Positions 32,511-46,900 of a stretch of 64,000 nt of DNA are shown one piece after another. The stretch covers positions 9,548,001-9,612,000 of the forward strand of contig NC_059416.1 in NCBI RefSeq assembly GCF_905220565.1, read 5' to 3'. Position 1 is the stretch's first letter. Each line of letters starts with the position of its first letter. The notes below the pieces were generated by a model. That model searched no databases and was not told the origin of the DNA. It saw only the letters and a list, made by a program, of their open reading frames with translations. This DNA comes from Melitaea cinxia. Lineage: Eukaryota > Arthropoda > Insecta > Lepidoptera > Nymphalidae. Both the position numbers and the translations under genes were made by a program.

Positions 32511-34939
32511 GTGAGTTTTTTAAATAATTATAATATTATACTATCGACCTTTGCTTTCCACATAATTAAAATAAATAAAAAAGAAAAGTAGAAATATTCG
32601 TCATACCTAATTGTATTTTATATCTATGTACAGTATTTTGTATGTTTAATACCTAAATATTTTAAAATATTTACTACATTATTTTTTATTTCATTACAAA
32701 TATCATTTTTTATTTAAAAAAAATCACATACTACGATAGTAATTCTTTCCTCGAGTTGCATAGAAAATGCGAATGACAGGTGCATGAACAAACAAAACAT
32801 TTAAAATTACTTAAGTGTCAACATACTACTGTTTATATACGTTTATATCAAAACTAATTAAATTTAGTATTTTTACTGTAAAAATAATGTTAAAATGTTG
32901 GGCGGATCAGAAAAATTACCTACTAAATCACCAAAGAGTTTATCATCATTTATCTATGACGCAAGTACGCGTACAAACTCATTTTCATATTGTATATGTA
33001 ATTCGTCTCAATGAATTAAAAATATACCCTATATATTATATTGTATTTAAAGCTATATTTGACCATATTTGGTTGAAATGTGATTTAAAATTAACCCCCA
33101 TTAACTGAAAAAATAATGAAAAAAAATATTGCTACTTATATGTAATAACTTGGTTATAGTTTCATATGAATAGTTTTAATACCAAAGACAACTAGGGAGT
33201 AGGGATTATACTTTTGGATTCCCTTTCATCTTTCGGAGTCGTATTTTTTTTTTCATACATATACAGTTTATTTATTTTTTAAATATTTTATTTAATGGAA
33301 GTTTAATCACTTAGTGACTATGTCACCCCCGTAACAGAATGATAGAGTTTAGAAACCAAACAAACAAAAAACAAAAACTTAAAAAGGAAACAAAAAAAAA
33401 TCGAGAACTTCCTCCTTTTTTGAAGTCGGTTAAAAATATAAATCGTTGGAATGTTTTAGATGGTATTTTGTACCATGGTCATGTCAACATTATTCTTATT
33501 AATTATCAGCGAAATTATGACAGCAGGATGTAGAACAGATGTTCGCAACTGAGATTTAAATTAAAGACCATCATTACTACGACATTTTATATTTTTACTG
33601 TTTCTTGTAGTGCGTGAGGCTTGTTTGAAGTGTCAGATTGCTTATTTTTAATTTTTTTGAAATATGTTTGCCATACACGTTTTGTAAGAAAATATCATCA
33701 ATGAAAAAAATTACACACATATTTCTTTGTTCATTCTTACTATTTAATTGTATATTAAATAGACTTTTAAAACACATTTTCGGAAATATTTTAAGTAATT
33801 TTAATAGTAAATTGAAAATTACATTTAAATAGGATTTAATTTGTATTTTACCGACGGAAAAAAATTATAAGTACATGATTTAAATTGAATTGTAATTGAT
33901 GTGGAATAATAAATTTACAGTCACGTGTAACTTTTTGTTACACACAATGTATATACGTATTGTATATTGCAAAATTTGCAAAAATATGTTTCTTCGAGGC
34001 GGATGTTGCTTTTGCCATTTACTCTCACGTACCTATAAATTTTCCTCTTGCTATTGTTATTTTCTGGCAAGCTACTTTCTGTTGGGTAGTCTGGAAGACA
34101 TCACTATTCCGTAGTGTGTTTTGTACTTAATATTAAGTTTTGTTTAATGTGTACTAAATTGTTTTATGTTTGCAGTAAACTTGTTTTTTATTATTAACAC
34201 ACCACACGCACACAGCTATGCACCGCGGTTTCACCCGCGTTAATTTGAGAAAAGTAGTTGCCTATAACCTTCCTCGCTATATGTCTTCTAATGATTGTCC
34301 CGTAAAAATCTAACACAATTTTATTAAACAACAAAAAAAAATTCGATCGCAAAAATTGTCGTATACTGTAATAGAAAACGTTTGGTCATTTCATATCTAT
34401 CTGGGCGATAAGTACCTAATACCTATAAGTACCTACTCGGACACGGTAAACATGGTTTTTCCCGCGTAAATTCCGATTTAGCGGAAATTTCGCGATGAAA
34501 AGTAGCCTATATCTATTTTGCTCCACAACCTCCTTTGTCTTCTAATGACTGTCACATAAAAATCGGTTCAGCCGGTCCGAAGACTAGCACTGATACAAAC
34601 AGAAAGACAGACAGACAAAATTAGAGACTATGGTACGGAGCGTGAAATGATGATAATAATAATAGTAATAATAAATATGAAAATGAAAAGAACTGATCGT
34701 CAGAGAATGTGTCGCAGTGTGGTAGCTCCTAATGGAGCGGATAAAAACGTGCATTCAAGATATGTGCCGTAAAGAGGATTTAGTCTATATACAGATCGAC
34801 ATTTCGAAATAGATAGTATCGTGGCTTCGCGACTTCTCAAATCAAACGGTTTGACGGTGCACAGCTAAAAGCAAGTTTAAATTTACCATCTAATGACCAG
34901 GAAATACAGGCTCCACGCGTGCAAAAAGAAATTTGTTCG

Positions 34940-34986
<47 letters not shown>

Positions 34987-37900
34987 CAGCCTATTGCAGT
35001 CCACTGCTGGACATAGGCCTCCACAAGTTCGCGCCAAAAATGGCGTGAGCTCATGTGTGTTGCCCATAGTCACCACGTTGGGCAGGATGGTTGGTAACCG
35101 CAGGGCTGGCTTTGTCGCACCCAAGACGCTGCTGCCCGTCTTCGGCCTGTGTATTTCAAAGCCAGTAGTTGGATGGTTATCCCGCTATCGGTCGACTTTT
35201 TAAGTTCCAAGGTGATAGTAGAACTGTGTTATCCCTTAGTCGCCTCTTACGACACCCACGGGAAGAGAGGGGGTGGCTATATTCTTTAATGCCGTAGCCA
35301 TACAGCTTCGCAGCAGTTCGTATACTGGAGCTAGTAAAAGCTGTATTCTTTAAATAATCCCAAACACCTGTGTCCAATTATTTTATTAGATATAAGGACA
35401 AAAAGTAGCCTTTGAACTAAAGTATATTCCATAATAAAAAGCATTATAGTCTAAAAATTCTAACAATAGCGGAAATGTGACCAAGTAAGTTTGAGTTACT
35501 GGGTTATATTTAGAGTAGAGTTTTATTTCAGTTTGCGCATTGTCATTTGTGACGCCGCGTTGGCCCAACGGTCACAGCCATAGATTGTACCCGTTGCGCT
35601 GTCGCTTGCGGGTTCGATCCCCGCACATGACAAACATTTGTATTGGCCATACAGGTGTTTGCCGTGGTCTGAGTGTTTGTGCAGGCCTTGTGGGTCTCCC
35701 CACCGTACCTCGGAGAGCACGTTAAGCTGTCGGTCCCGGTTGTTATCATGTACACCTAATAGCGATCGTTACCTATAGTAGGGAATATATCCGCTAACCC
35801 GCACTGGAGCATCGTGGTGGATTAAGCTCTGATCCTTCTCCTACATGGGGAAAGAGGCCTATGCCCAGTAGTGGGATATTACAGGCTGAAGCGTATTGTC
35901 ATTTGTAATTAAATAAGTCGCAAATCTTAAACATCTTAAATTTCATAGAAATAATTAATATTTCAATTGAAATTGACTATCAGAATATACATTTATAACA
36001 CAGGCTGACGGTCAACAATAATTAATGCAACGTGTCCAAGATCTCGTGTCTAAAGTTGAGTTTTGGCTATTCGTAGCTTCGTAGATATCAATCATCGGGT
36101 AGTCTGATGAGGTATTTGACGTCGGAAACTATTAATAAGGTATTTGTAATGGTAGTAGGAAACTATATTTCGTGCCCAACATCTAGAAACATTGATTTTG
36201 ACTAGCCCGTTGGCGCAGTTTGTAGTTGCCCTGCTTTCTGTTCCGCGTGTTTCGGGTTCGAGTATTATATGTATATTTATTTGAAAAAAAAAAATAGTTA
36301 TAACAGTCGGCTATTACCTGTAACACAAGCATTAAGTTGCTTACCATAGAAGCAGACGACCGTGTGTGAATGTTATAAGATATTTATTTATATTAATTAT
36401 TTATATCGGTAGCATTTTAAGTCATTACGCCAGTACAGAAATTAGAAGAAAATTAGCATAATATGTCAAAGCAAAGCTAATATTTGATAATAAATTGTTT
36501 TAAGTTTTAATTTGAATACATGAGATATAAAGACTAGGGTTCACCTTCCTTTTTAATAAGCCGTTAATTTTTTTAGATGTTAGTGGAAACTATTGGGTTC
36601 TGTGTTATTACGTCATTATTTTAGGAAATAATTTTCAAACGTAAGTAGTCACGTCCACTTGTCCAAAATTTCATTTATGACACCATTTAAAAGTAAACAC
36701 GATTGCAATAGACGATTTTTTAATACAGAGTAACTTATAATTATTTTTTAGGAATTTGCATTATATTACAGTAAGTTTGAAAGAAAATAAATTGGTTCCT
36801 CGATAGAATAATCTGAAAAAATTCGTTTAAAAAATTAACTAATAAACTAACTAACGTAGACTGATTAATGAGTGAGCCCATAAAAAGAATTACTTTAATT
36901 ATTTATTATCATCATCATCATCATTACAGCCTATACAGTCCACTGCTGGACATAGTCCTCCACAAGTTTACGCCAAAAATAACGTGAACTCATGTGTTTT
37001 GCGCATAGTCACCACGCTGGGCAGGCGGGTTGGTGACCGCCGTACTGGGTTTGTCGCACCGAAGACGCTGCTGCCCGTCTTCGGCCTGTGTATTTCAAAG
37101 CCAGCAGTTGGATGGTTATCCCGCCATCGGTCGGCTTCTTAAGTTCCAAGGTGGTTGTGAAACCTTGTTATCCCTTAGTCGCCTCTTACGACACCCACGG
37201 GAAGAGAGGGGGTGGCTAAATTCTTTAGTGCCGTAGCCACACAGCACATTATTTATTAACTAAATAAAAATTATAAATGCAATATGTAGATAGAAACAAC
37301 CAAATAAAAAAAAAGTTTTAACGAAATGTCAGACTGAAAATACCAAACAGTATAGCGATGAGTCACATGTCCAGGAAATACCTTATTACTTGCCAATTTA
37401 TCCCGGTTCAAGATCGCAGACGCGACAAAATACATACACCACATAAATACCGCCGATAATCGTTTACACCACTTTCACTCTTAACGACACTTCGACGCAT
37501 TTTATTTTATTTTAAATGGTTTAAATTAATTACTTTATGGATCTACTCCGCTCATTCAAAAATACCATTCAATGACAATTTTAGTTTCTATTCTAAATGT
37601 GAAATTTTGTATGTTCGTTACTCAAGTATGCGGATCATGCCGCATAAAATAAATGAATTTGGATGAAATTTGACATAGAATAATTGTGTTTGCAGGCAAA
37701 CGAAGAAAAACCGACTTCAATTATATCGACAAGTAATACAACGTAGGTAGACGATAAAATAGTCAAGTAAATATGCATTATCAAAGATTACTCAAAAAGT
37801 TGTAATCAGATCTCGATGAAATTTAAATGGGACCACATGATAAACGTCGGTTGTCGATTAAATTAAAAATCATCCAAATCGGTACACCCAGTAAAAAGTT

Positions 37901-40900
37901 ATGCGGATTTTCGAGAGTTTCCCTCGATTTCTCTATGATCCGATCATCAGATCCTGGTTTTCTTATCATGGTAACACACTTGGGATATGCCCTTTCTAAC
38001 GAAAAAAGAATGATCAAAATCGGTTCATAAAAGACGGAGTTATCCCCGAACATACATAAAAATATATATAATATATATATACGGTCGAATTGAGTAACCT
38101 CCTCCCTTTTTTGAAGTCGGTTAAAAAGAAAATAGTTTGGAATAGCAGAAGGCTTTTTTTGTTTTATAGAGGTAGATTAGTTTTTGTTTCGGACTAAAGG
38201 AATCGACATTATTTTTTCTTTTTTAGGAATCAAAGAACGACATAGTCAATGTACCATTTATTCGGGATAGTAATTAAATTTTCATCTGAAAGGAGTCACA
38301 GGCAAGAGTTTATTTTATTATACTAGCTGCCCGGACAGGTTTCGTTCTGTCAAAAGATAATTTATATTTTTTTTTTTAGTTTTATAACCTCCCCCTCTTT
38401 TAAAAAATAAATTAGTCTAATTGGTTGAGCCATTCTCGAGTTATACGCTTAGCAACATTCATTTTTATTTATATAGATTTGTACAGATTCATAAATAACA
38501 TTAAATGAACATATGCTGTAGATTTATCTTAAGTGTTATTTATTTTGATGTAAGATTCCTTTGATTGTTTAGAGTTCAGTCGAATTGATGTATCGCGTAC
38601 GATTACATTTATTGCATACTATTAGAACCATTCCAAATTTATATCAGTACGATTAATGGTTTGATTTGTTTAAGTAATACTTTACAGGCTACTAATAATT
38701 TCTCTATTTAACAATATATTATAAGTACAGACAAAGATAAAGATTACTTTATCTATAATAAAGCACTACCATACTATTAGTTACAAGGATTATATTAGTT
38801 TTTGGAAATGGAATGTGACATTAGAATATATGAGACGTTAGAATAAACTAAACATTTTTTATTACAAGAGGAAATATTGTACAGAAACAAGGCGTCCATG
38901 GACAATTACTACCAAAAAAAAAGGTTTTTTTTTTAAATTATTTATTATGGTTGTTATTGGACAACTAGGTCTCTAAATAAGATTCATAATTGAAATGCGA
39001 CATTTTAAGAGTTGCATCAGATAAGTCTGAAGGCAATAGTCTTATGCTACTACTAAGTTCGTGGTTCGTGGTTAAATTCATAGAAATTGGTCAGGTAGGT
39101 TTTATAAAGTCTTAGGAGACGTATAAGCTATAACTAATTTATTTTTTCGTCATAAGTAAAACAAATCGTAGTTTTATTAAATCTAGTAATGAAAATCACA
39201 AAATGCTAATAATCAGTCATTTTTTTAGTCTTAGCCCTTGGTTTTTATTAAGCACTACACTTTGTTTTGTCACAGTTAGAATTTTAAAGTGTTTGAAAAT
39301 AATAAAAAAATGACAATCACTGCAGCAAAGCAAGATAAATATGGACATACTAGCTGACCCGGCGAACTTCGTATCGCCTAACAGTCGATTCTTTAATTTT
39401 ATTATTTTTTTTATAATTTTTCTCTCCGTAAGAACCATCCTCGTACTTCAAGGAATATTTTAAAAAAAGAATTAGCGAAATCGGAATTTATATTTATCAT
39501 TCCTTTTTTTCGCTGGGAAATCCTTTTACGCACGCCGCCGACGAAGCCGGCGGGAGTGTGGGGCTCCCGGTCCGAAATGAACGACCTAGAATATCCACCA
39601 AAACCCAGGGGTGCACTCATTGTCATAGCGGGGCGCCACGAGATCGCTTTCGCATGCTACCGTGACGCCCTGACGGTTGGCTGCCTGTGCGGGCCGCCTT
39701 CATCTATAGAATGCCCAAAGGCACTGTGAGCGCTCTATTACCCGGTGGCGAGTGGGAAGATAGGTTCTCTAACTCTATTGCGAAGGGTGAAGAAGCGCAT
39801 ATCGGCATCTCCTTCCCCCTGGTTGTCTTCTGCGGGGTGGGTGAGTGTGAGCGTCGGTTTCGCGCTGTCGCTACGCAGCCTTCTTTCGCGTCATGACCTC
39901 CTGCAGAAGGAGGTCACGGCCGACCAGCACCTATTGCTGTCGAGCATACTGCGGACCACGCTCGGCAATGACAGTTCTTCGCCTATTGCGGCCACCAGGG
40001 TGCAAACGACACAATTCTCGAGTGACGCTCCATGTCACTCGGCTCGCCACACGATGCTTATGATTCTTATCTTTACTGAAGGTAACTAACTTATACTAAT
40101 GTACTGATATAATGATATATATTTATGTCAAAAGCTAACAGCATACCGGATTTCAAGTAATTTTTGTTTTGAAAGTAAATGAAAATAATATAATTAATCT
40201 TCGGATTATACGTTTTAATTTTTTATACGCTTAGTTTTCAAAACTGAGGAAATTTAATAATGAATTTATTTGAAAACTTGGAAATTGACCTTTTTCTTAT
40301 TATTTAAATAATTATTAAACGATTTATATATTTAATTAGTTCAGCAACTTAATTAAATCTTCTTTGAAACTTAACTGAATAAGTATAACCCTGTGGAAAA
40401 ACTCCGATATAAAATGTCAAGTTCCATTGGGGATCTTGATAGATCTATATTAAACGTATTACCAAATTAGATAGAACTGAGATTATTTTGACTAAATTTT
40501 TCGGCCAGATAAGTTACACCATACACACGATTAAACGCGGCTGTTCTTTTTAAATTTCCCGCTAAATATTACCCTTCTATATTATAAGCTATTCCGCAAA
40601 CTTTTCTTAAAAATATGATACATCTTATTAAATAACGTTAAAATTAAATCAATTTATTGCCCATAAGTAACATAGTCTCAAAAAGTTATAAATTAAAAAG
40701 TAAATTGTATTCATTCGACAGAAATCTCAGTTTTGTACGTGCCATACTATCTTTCTCCCAGATGATTCCAAAATTAAACACAGCGTCTCATATTCTTAGC
40801 TCGCGTGAACTTTTCGCGCATGAAGTAAATCAGTCTAAAAATTGGAAATTTTAACGTTCTATATGATTATTTTTTTGTGTTTAATACCGGTGTAAATAGT

Positions 40901-43900
40901 TATATATCATGGATATACCCACTGATGTTTGGGGGCAATTGGCTCTGGAAGCTAGTCAGGTTTATTTAACCGAAGGAGGTCAGATCAGAAGTCCGTTCGC
41001 GAACACGGTAACGTAGAATCGCTTTAAGCTAATAAATTATTTGCCTTCATAATATTTTTAGAAAAATCTTGATACTCTTGAAACATAATAATGTGATAAT
41101 AAAATTTTGTAAAATTTTTACAAAAAGACAAAAGTGATTCTAATAATAGGTGCTAATTACCTATATTAATTATATGTAGGTAATGGGTATTACTATAAAT
41201 ATTACATTTACGCTGTTTTTTATTAAGTAAAAAATCACGTGTGCAGTTACAATTTATAATTGTTTCAGACTATAGAAAAACTACCAGATAAGGTGCTTCT
41301 AAATATATTTTCGTATTTGACCCATCGGGAAATATGTCGTATGGCAACAGTATGCAAGCGATGGCGAATGGTAGCTTACGATACAAAACTCTGGACTCAC
41401 GTCAGCTTGCGACCTGAAATATCAGGATTACATGTAGGTTCGTATATCACCAAAAGTTTGTGTGTATCTACATTAAAATACCATGATTTTATATTTATTA
41501 ATAACGCCATCTATTAGCAAATACGGTATATATAATAACGCCATCTATTAGCAGATACGGTACTATAATTACTAAAAACAGAAAATAGATGGCGTTACAT
41601 TACAAGAAAAAATTATACAATTATTTTTTTCAGGTTCTCTGGAATCGTTACTAGCGTTGATCTCTATAAGATTCGGCCCATCACTGCGATATATTGAGCT
41701 TCCAATAGAACTAATTACACATACAGTTCTGCACGAACTTGCAGCAAAGTGCCCGAATTTGACTCATATGCTACTTGATTTTAGTACAGGTAATATATAA
41801 TAATATAATCAATAATTTTGGAATGCACACTTTTTTAAAGATATATTAGAGATATCACCAAAATTAATAATATTGAGAGTGCTGGGAAATAGTGTAATAA
41901 AGAAGGAACAGAAAGAAACTATTTGTCATTCTTTAATCATATTTCATTATACTTTTATTATAGTGAAAGTTTTAATGAATAAATAATCATTACAGCCTAT
42001 ACAGTCCACTGCTGGACATAGGCCTCCACGAGTTTACGCCAAAAATAACGTGAACTCATGTGTTTTGCCCATAGTCACCACGCTGGGCAGGCGGGTCTTC
42101 GGCCTGTGTATTTCAAAGCCAGCAGTTAGATGGCTATCCTGCCACCGGTCGGCTTTTTAAGTTCCAAGGTGGTAGCGGAACTGTGTTATCCCTTAGTCGC
42201 CTCTTATGACACCCACGGGAAGAGAGAGATAATGAATAAATAGATATGTAAATGAAAATTTATTGCAATCAAAAATAGTGTTATGAAACATTTTAAACAT
42301 AAAAATTAATAAATAAATAAAATATACGGAAATAATACCTTTTTTCATTCATTTTGAAAACTACGGTATAAAGGTTTTTTATAACGATATTATCTTTTGC
42401 AAAATTGCACACAACACAATGCTATTTAACTGTGTTTATAATGTCTCTCGATCCACTTGACAATCTTGGCATCGCAATAAATAACTAAAGCAATGAGTAA
42501 TAGTATTTATTTACTGTTGTATTATTACGTCTAAGTAATACTTTTATTTTGAGAATGAAAGTAATCCTTACCTATTTTTTCATAACAACACAATATGCAC
42601 GACCGCTTTGGTGTCGTGGCGCGTGTAGAAGATTAAACACCAGCGGTTGAGGGTTCGATTCCCACTCGGGGCGGGTGTTTTTACAAATATCTGATCATTG
42701 TTGATGCTAGTTTGAGACGTTTATTTGTTCAATATTCATTTATCTATTCCTGTTTACAGCTATGCAGCTTCACGACTTCTCCGAGATGCAGGCGTTCCCC
42801 ACAAAATTGCGTTACCTATGCATCTGCTTGTCAGAGGTCATCTTTATGGAAGGCTTCATGAGAAAAATTTACAACTTCATCAACGGATTAGAAATATTGC
42901 ATCTTATTGGTAAGTAATTTGTTAAATAATAATTTAAATTTTATAAAAATATAACTAGTAGCTGACGCAGCGAACTTTGTACGCCATATTTTTTTGGCGT
43001 TTTATTTTTCTTTATATTGATTAGTATAGACTAGTGATGTAACGAATATTCGCATCTTATTTAAAATGCAAGTACCACTTTTATGCCGATGACTTGCAGC
43101 TTTATAAACAGACAAAGGTTAGCGTACTACATTCTAATATTCGTCTTATAAATCAAGATCTAATGCGTATACACAACTGATCATTGAATCATGGTATAGC
43201 TGTCAATGCCGCCAAGTGTCAAGCGATTATTGTGGGCAGTTCTCGTCAACTGGCCTTGATTGATACAAATTCTTTACCAAATCTGATTTTTGATAGATAC
43301 ACAATACTATATACTACAAAGGTTAAGGATCTGGGCATAATTCATTTCTTGCCAACTAAGGCCAACCCCCACTTGGTGAATACCTTACTTTTGTCCATAA
43401 TTGACTACGGTGATGTGTGTTGTTTGGACCTCAATCAGGTCCATTTGAACAAACTTGATCGATTGCTCAACACCTGCATTCGTTTCATTTTCGGTTTGCG
43501 GAAGTATGATCATATTTCACATTACAGATCTCTCCTTAAGTGGCTACTAATCCGTGAGCGTAGGAGCTTGAGAATTCTTTGTTTACTCTTCACTCTTTTA
43601 TTCCATACTACTACCCCTTCTTACCTTAAATGTAAGTTCACTTTCCTTTCCGAATCTCATGAAAGACCTCTCCGCTTTTCAAATAATCTATCTCTTTCTA
43701 CTCCTATTCATCGGTCTGGGTTTTTATCTGATTCCTGGAACATGTTACCTGAGTCCATCCATAAAGCTCCTTCACGTGACTCATTTAAGAGGCAAGTTAA
43801 GGGGTTCTTCTTAGCCAAAATTTAACCTAATTTGGTGAACTCAATAAACACTGTAATTGTGTTTTGATTATTGTCGTCAGCTTATTAATTATTTATTATG

Positions 43901-46900
43901 TGTGTATGTGTGTGTGTGTGTGTGTGTGTGCGCGTGTGCGCGTGTGTGTGTGTGTATTTATGTATGTATGTATGAATGAATGTATGTATGTATGTATGTT
44001 TGTATTATATTTACATTACTTATAAAGAGAAAAGAAATATTTACGCAGAGAAAAAAGTCTATGTTCAGCAGTGGGATGGTACAGGCTAGCATCGACTTGA
44101 CTGTTCAGCTCATGTTGGGCAACCGCCCTACATATACAAAACTACTACCTACCTACCGATCTTTACAAAATTTCAAAACTTTTAAACGGAATTTATTTAA
44201 AAAGTCAAAATTTGCATTCGCATTCGCTTATGTTGTGGACAATTATTCGTATGTGATAAATCCAACATTCGTTACATCACTAGTATAGACTAAGAGATTT
44301 CGATTGCATTTGGCACAGGGATACATTAGTCTGTAGTAACAAAACGATGATGATATGACAGGTACATCATATGACAGGCACATGGTAGAGATAGCTTGAG
44401 ATCCAAAAATAACATAAGCTATATTTTTATCCGAACTTTCCCACAGAATTGAATGTCCACACACGTTACACTGTCACGGTTTTCCCTGTCCACTGAGGTA
44501 GAAAATACGACGACAGGGTTCCATGGAAACAACTTAATTTATTTCAAATATATATTCAACCCAGTGGTAATTAAACTTATTAAGAGGCGTGGTTAAGCAC
44601 TTAACCCACACAAGTACCTAAGTCAAGTCGGTTAAGGTACTCTCCTGCGCCACACCGCGCGCCGTGTAGATGGTGATCCCGGAAGTCGCGTACTGGAAAC
44701 CGCTGGCGACCGGTGGCGGCAGGAGTGGGAAACCAGACGAATCGGTAACCCGAGCGTTGAACCCTGGAACGCGCCATCAAAATATAATAACAAGCGGTCC
44801 AGTACTTTTTGCGAGCATCCACGGCACTGCGTTTTAAAAGAAAGCACCTAAATTGTAGTATAGTAGTGCCGTGGCATCATGAAAATCAGAAACGGAGATT
44901 AAGATTTTTGAGAAATAAGTTAATTTATGATAAAATCTACAATTGTTTTAAAATTATTAAAAGCGAGGGCGGAATTGAAAGATGATGAAAAATTTATTTA
45001 AATGTGATTTATATTACTGAACACAAACATTAGGTAACATAATTACATAACATGATTACTTGAACCCAAAAACTACTTAAATTGCCTGCGACATTAAAAA
45101 TCCACTTACAGTTTGGAGGGATCATCACTCACTAAATTTGAGCTACGGCGGAACGCTTATGTAGTGACGACCACGAAAATATATAGTTACTGGTTTTATA
45201 AAATTAAATTTATCTTCACCGTATTAGAGACAAAATTTTTTGAATGTGACGTGCGTTCACTTAACAAGATCGAGAGAAAAATGAGTATGAATAGCTTTGC
45301 AGATGCGACCGGCACTGCAGTAAAACAAAGGATCGGCTTGGTGCGCTAAAATGAGAAGGAGATGAATTATTGTTGCAATTTAGAGACTGTATGTCTGTGA
45401 TCATTATATTCTTACTAGCTGACTCAGCAAACGTTGTCTTGCCGCTAAACGCTATTTAAAAATAGGGGTTGGTGGTAGAAGGGTGAAAATTTTGGGTTTA
45501 TATGTATTTTTCAACGCCAAATCATAATAAAATAAAAAATAAATAATTTATCAAAAAATTAAAAAAAATTAGGCGTGGACTACCGTTAATATTTAGGGAG
45601 ATGAAAAATAGATGTTGTTTGATTCTCAGACTTACCCAATATGTACACAAAATTTCATGAGAATCGGTCAAGCCGTTTCGGAGGAGTTTAACTACAAACA
45701 CCTCGACACGAGAATTTTATATATTAGAAGATGTTTTGTAAAATAATTGTGTTTGCAGGTAAACGAAGAAAAACCGACTTCAATTATATCGACAAGTAAT
45801 ACAACGTAGGTAGACGAAAAAATAGTCAAGCAAATAAGCATTATTATATTTCGATGAAATTTAAATGTGACCACATGATAAACATCGGCTTTCGATTAAA
45901 TTAAAAATCATCAAAATAGGTACACCCAGTAAAAAGTTATGCGGATTTTCGAGAGTTTCCCTCGATTCGAAATATACTACAGAATGTCTTTATTTATAGT
46001 GTGTAGCTAGCTTATAGCATGGTTATTAACATAATAACAACAACATTCAAATATGCGTCGTTAGATTACACGTTGTTACAGAATGCGTTGAAGAAATAAA
46101 GGTTCACTGCTCGTTCCCCGTAGGTGATAGCGTGATAATATGTAGCCTATATGTTGACCCGACTTCTTAATAATATTCGTGCCAAATTTGAAGTAAATCC
46201 ATGCAATACTTCTTGAGTTTATCCCGGACATACATACAGACAAACAGACAAAAATTCTAAAAACTATATTTTTGGCTTCGGTATCGATTGTAGATCACAT
46301 CCCAAGTATTATTTTAAAAAAATATTCAATGTACAGTTTTGACTTTCCTAGCATTTTATTATATCTATAGATTAATTATGTACATAGGTACAACATTACA
46401 ACACCAGTAAAACCGAAAAGTACAGCTTATGTATAATAAATGAATGTTGTTTCTAGGAACATACGAGAAGGTTGAAGAAGAGGAAGAAGAAATATATGAA
46501 GTGATAAACGTTCACAAACTGAAGTCTGCGACGCCCAACCTGCGCGTCATCAACTTGTATGGAATCAATTTTGTTGACGACTCACATATTGATGCCTTCA
46601 GCTCTAACTGTATACAAGTAAGTTGATAACATCGTCAATACAATATTTGAAGTATTTTATAGAGGTAGGGTACAGCAGGAATAGTCTTGACGTTTGGAGC
46701 AGTCCAACTTGGGAGACATCCTAAACTTACTGAAGATCACAGCTTAATAATACTGCTTCCAAGTAGTGTTGTGTTCCTGTGGTGAGTTTTTCTTTAAATA
46801 TATAACTAGGTCGGCAAACAAGCGTACGCCTCACCTGATGGTAAGCGATTGCCGTAGCTTATAGACGCCTGTAACACAAGAAGCATCGCTAGCGCCTTGG

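Larger units (their letters stand above)
43032..44282 (+). mobile_element. hAT-type element with perfect 8-bp target duplication, carrying a LINE fragment
   Basis: Inverted ends TAGTGATGTAACGAATATTC (43032) and CAACATTCGTTACATCACTA (ending 44282) are flanked by GTATAGAC at 43024-43031 and 44283-44290. No hAT transposase was recognised. Its interior is mostly a LINE piece (43060-43860) and GT/GTAT microsatellites. Lies in F-box intron 4. Confidence 0.87.

Noticed and set aside
34919..35203. Frames beginning with His-Thr repeats
   Set aside because: Microsatellite tail plus S2 repeat read-through.
35540..35755. Open frames on both strands at 35523-35755 and likewise 5885-6190
   Set aside because: Both lie inside full-length S1 SINEs bounded by target duplications.
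39411..40089. GC-rich frames as a host exon
   Set aside because: No recognisable domain, no phase-consistent splice sites to neighbours, and adjacent to a truncated retroelement tail. Left as unassigned.
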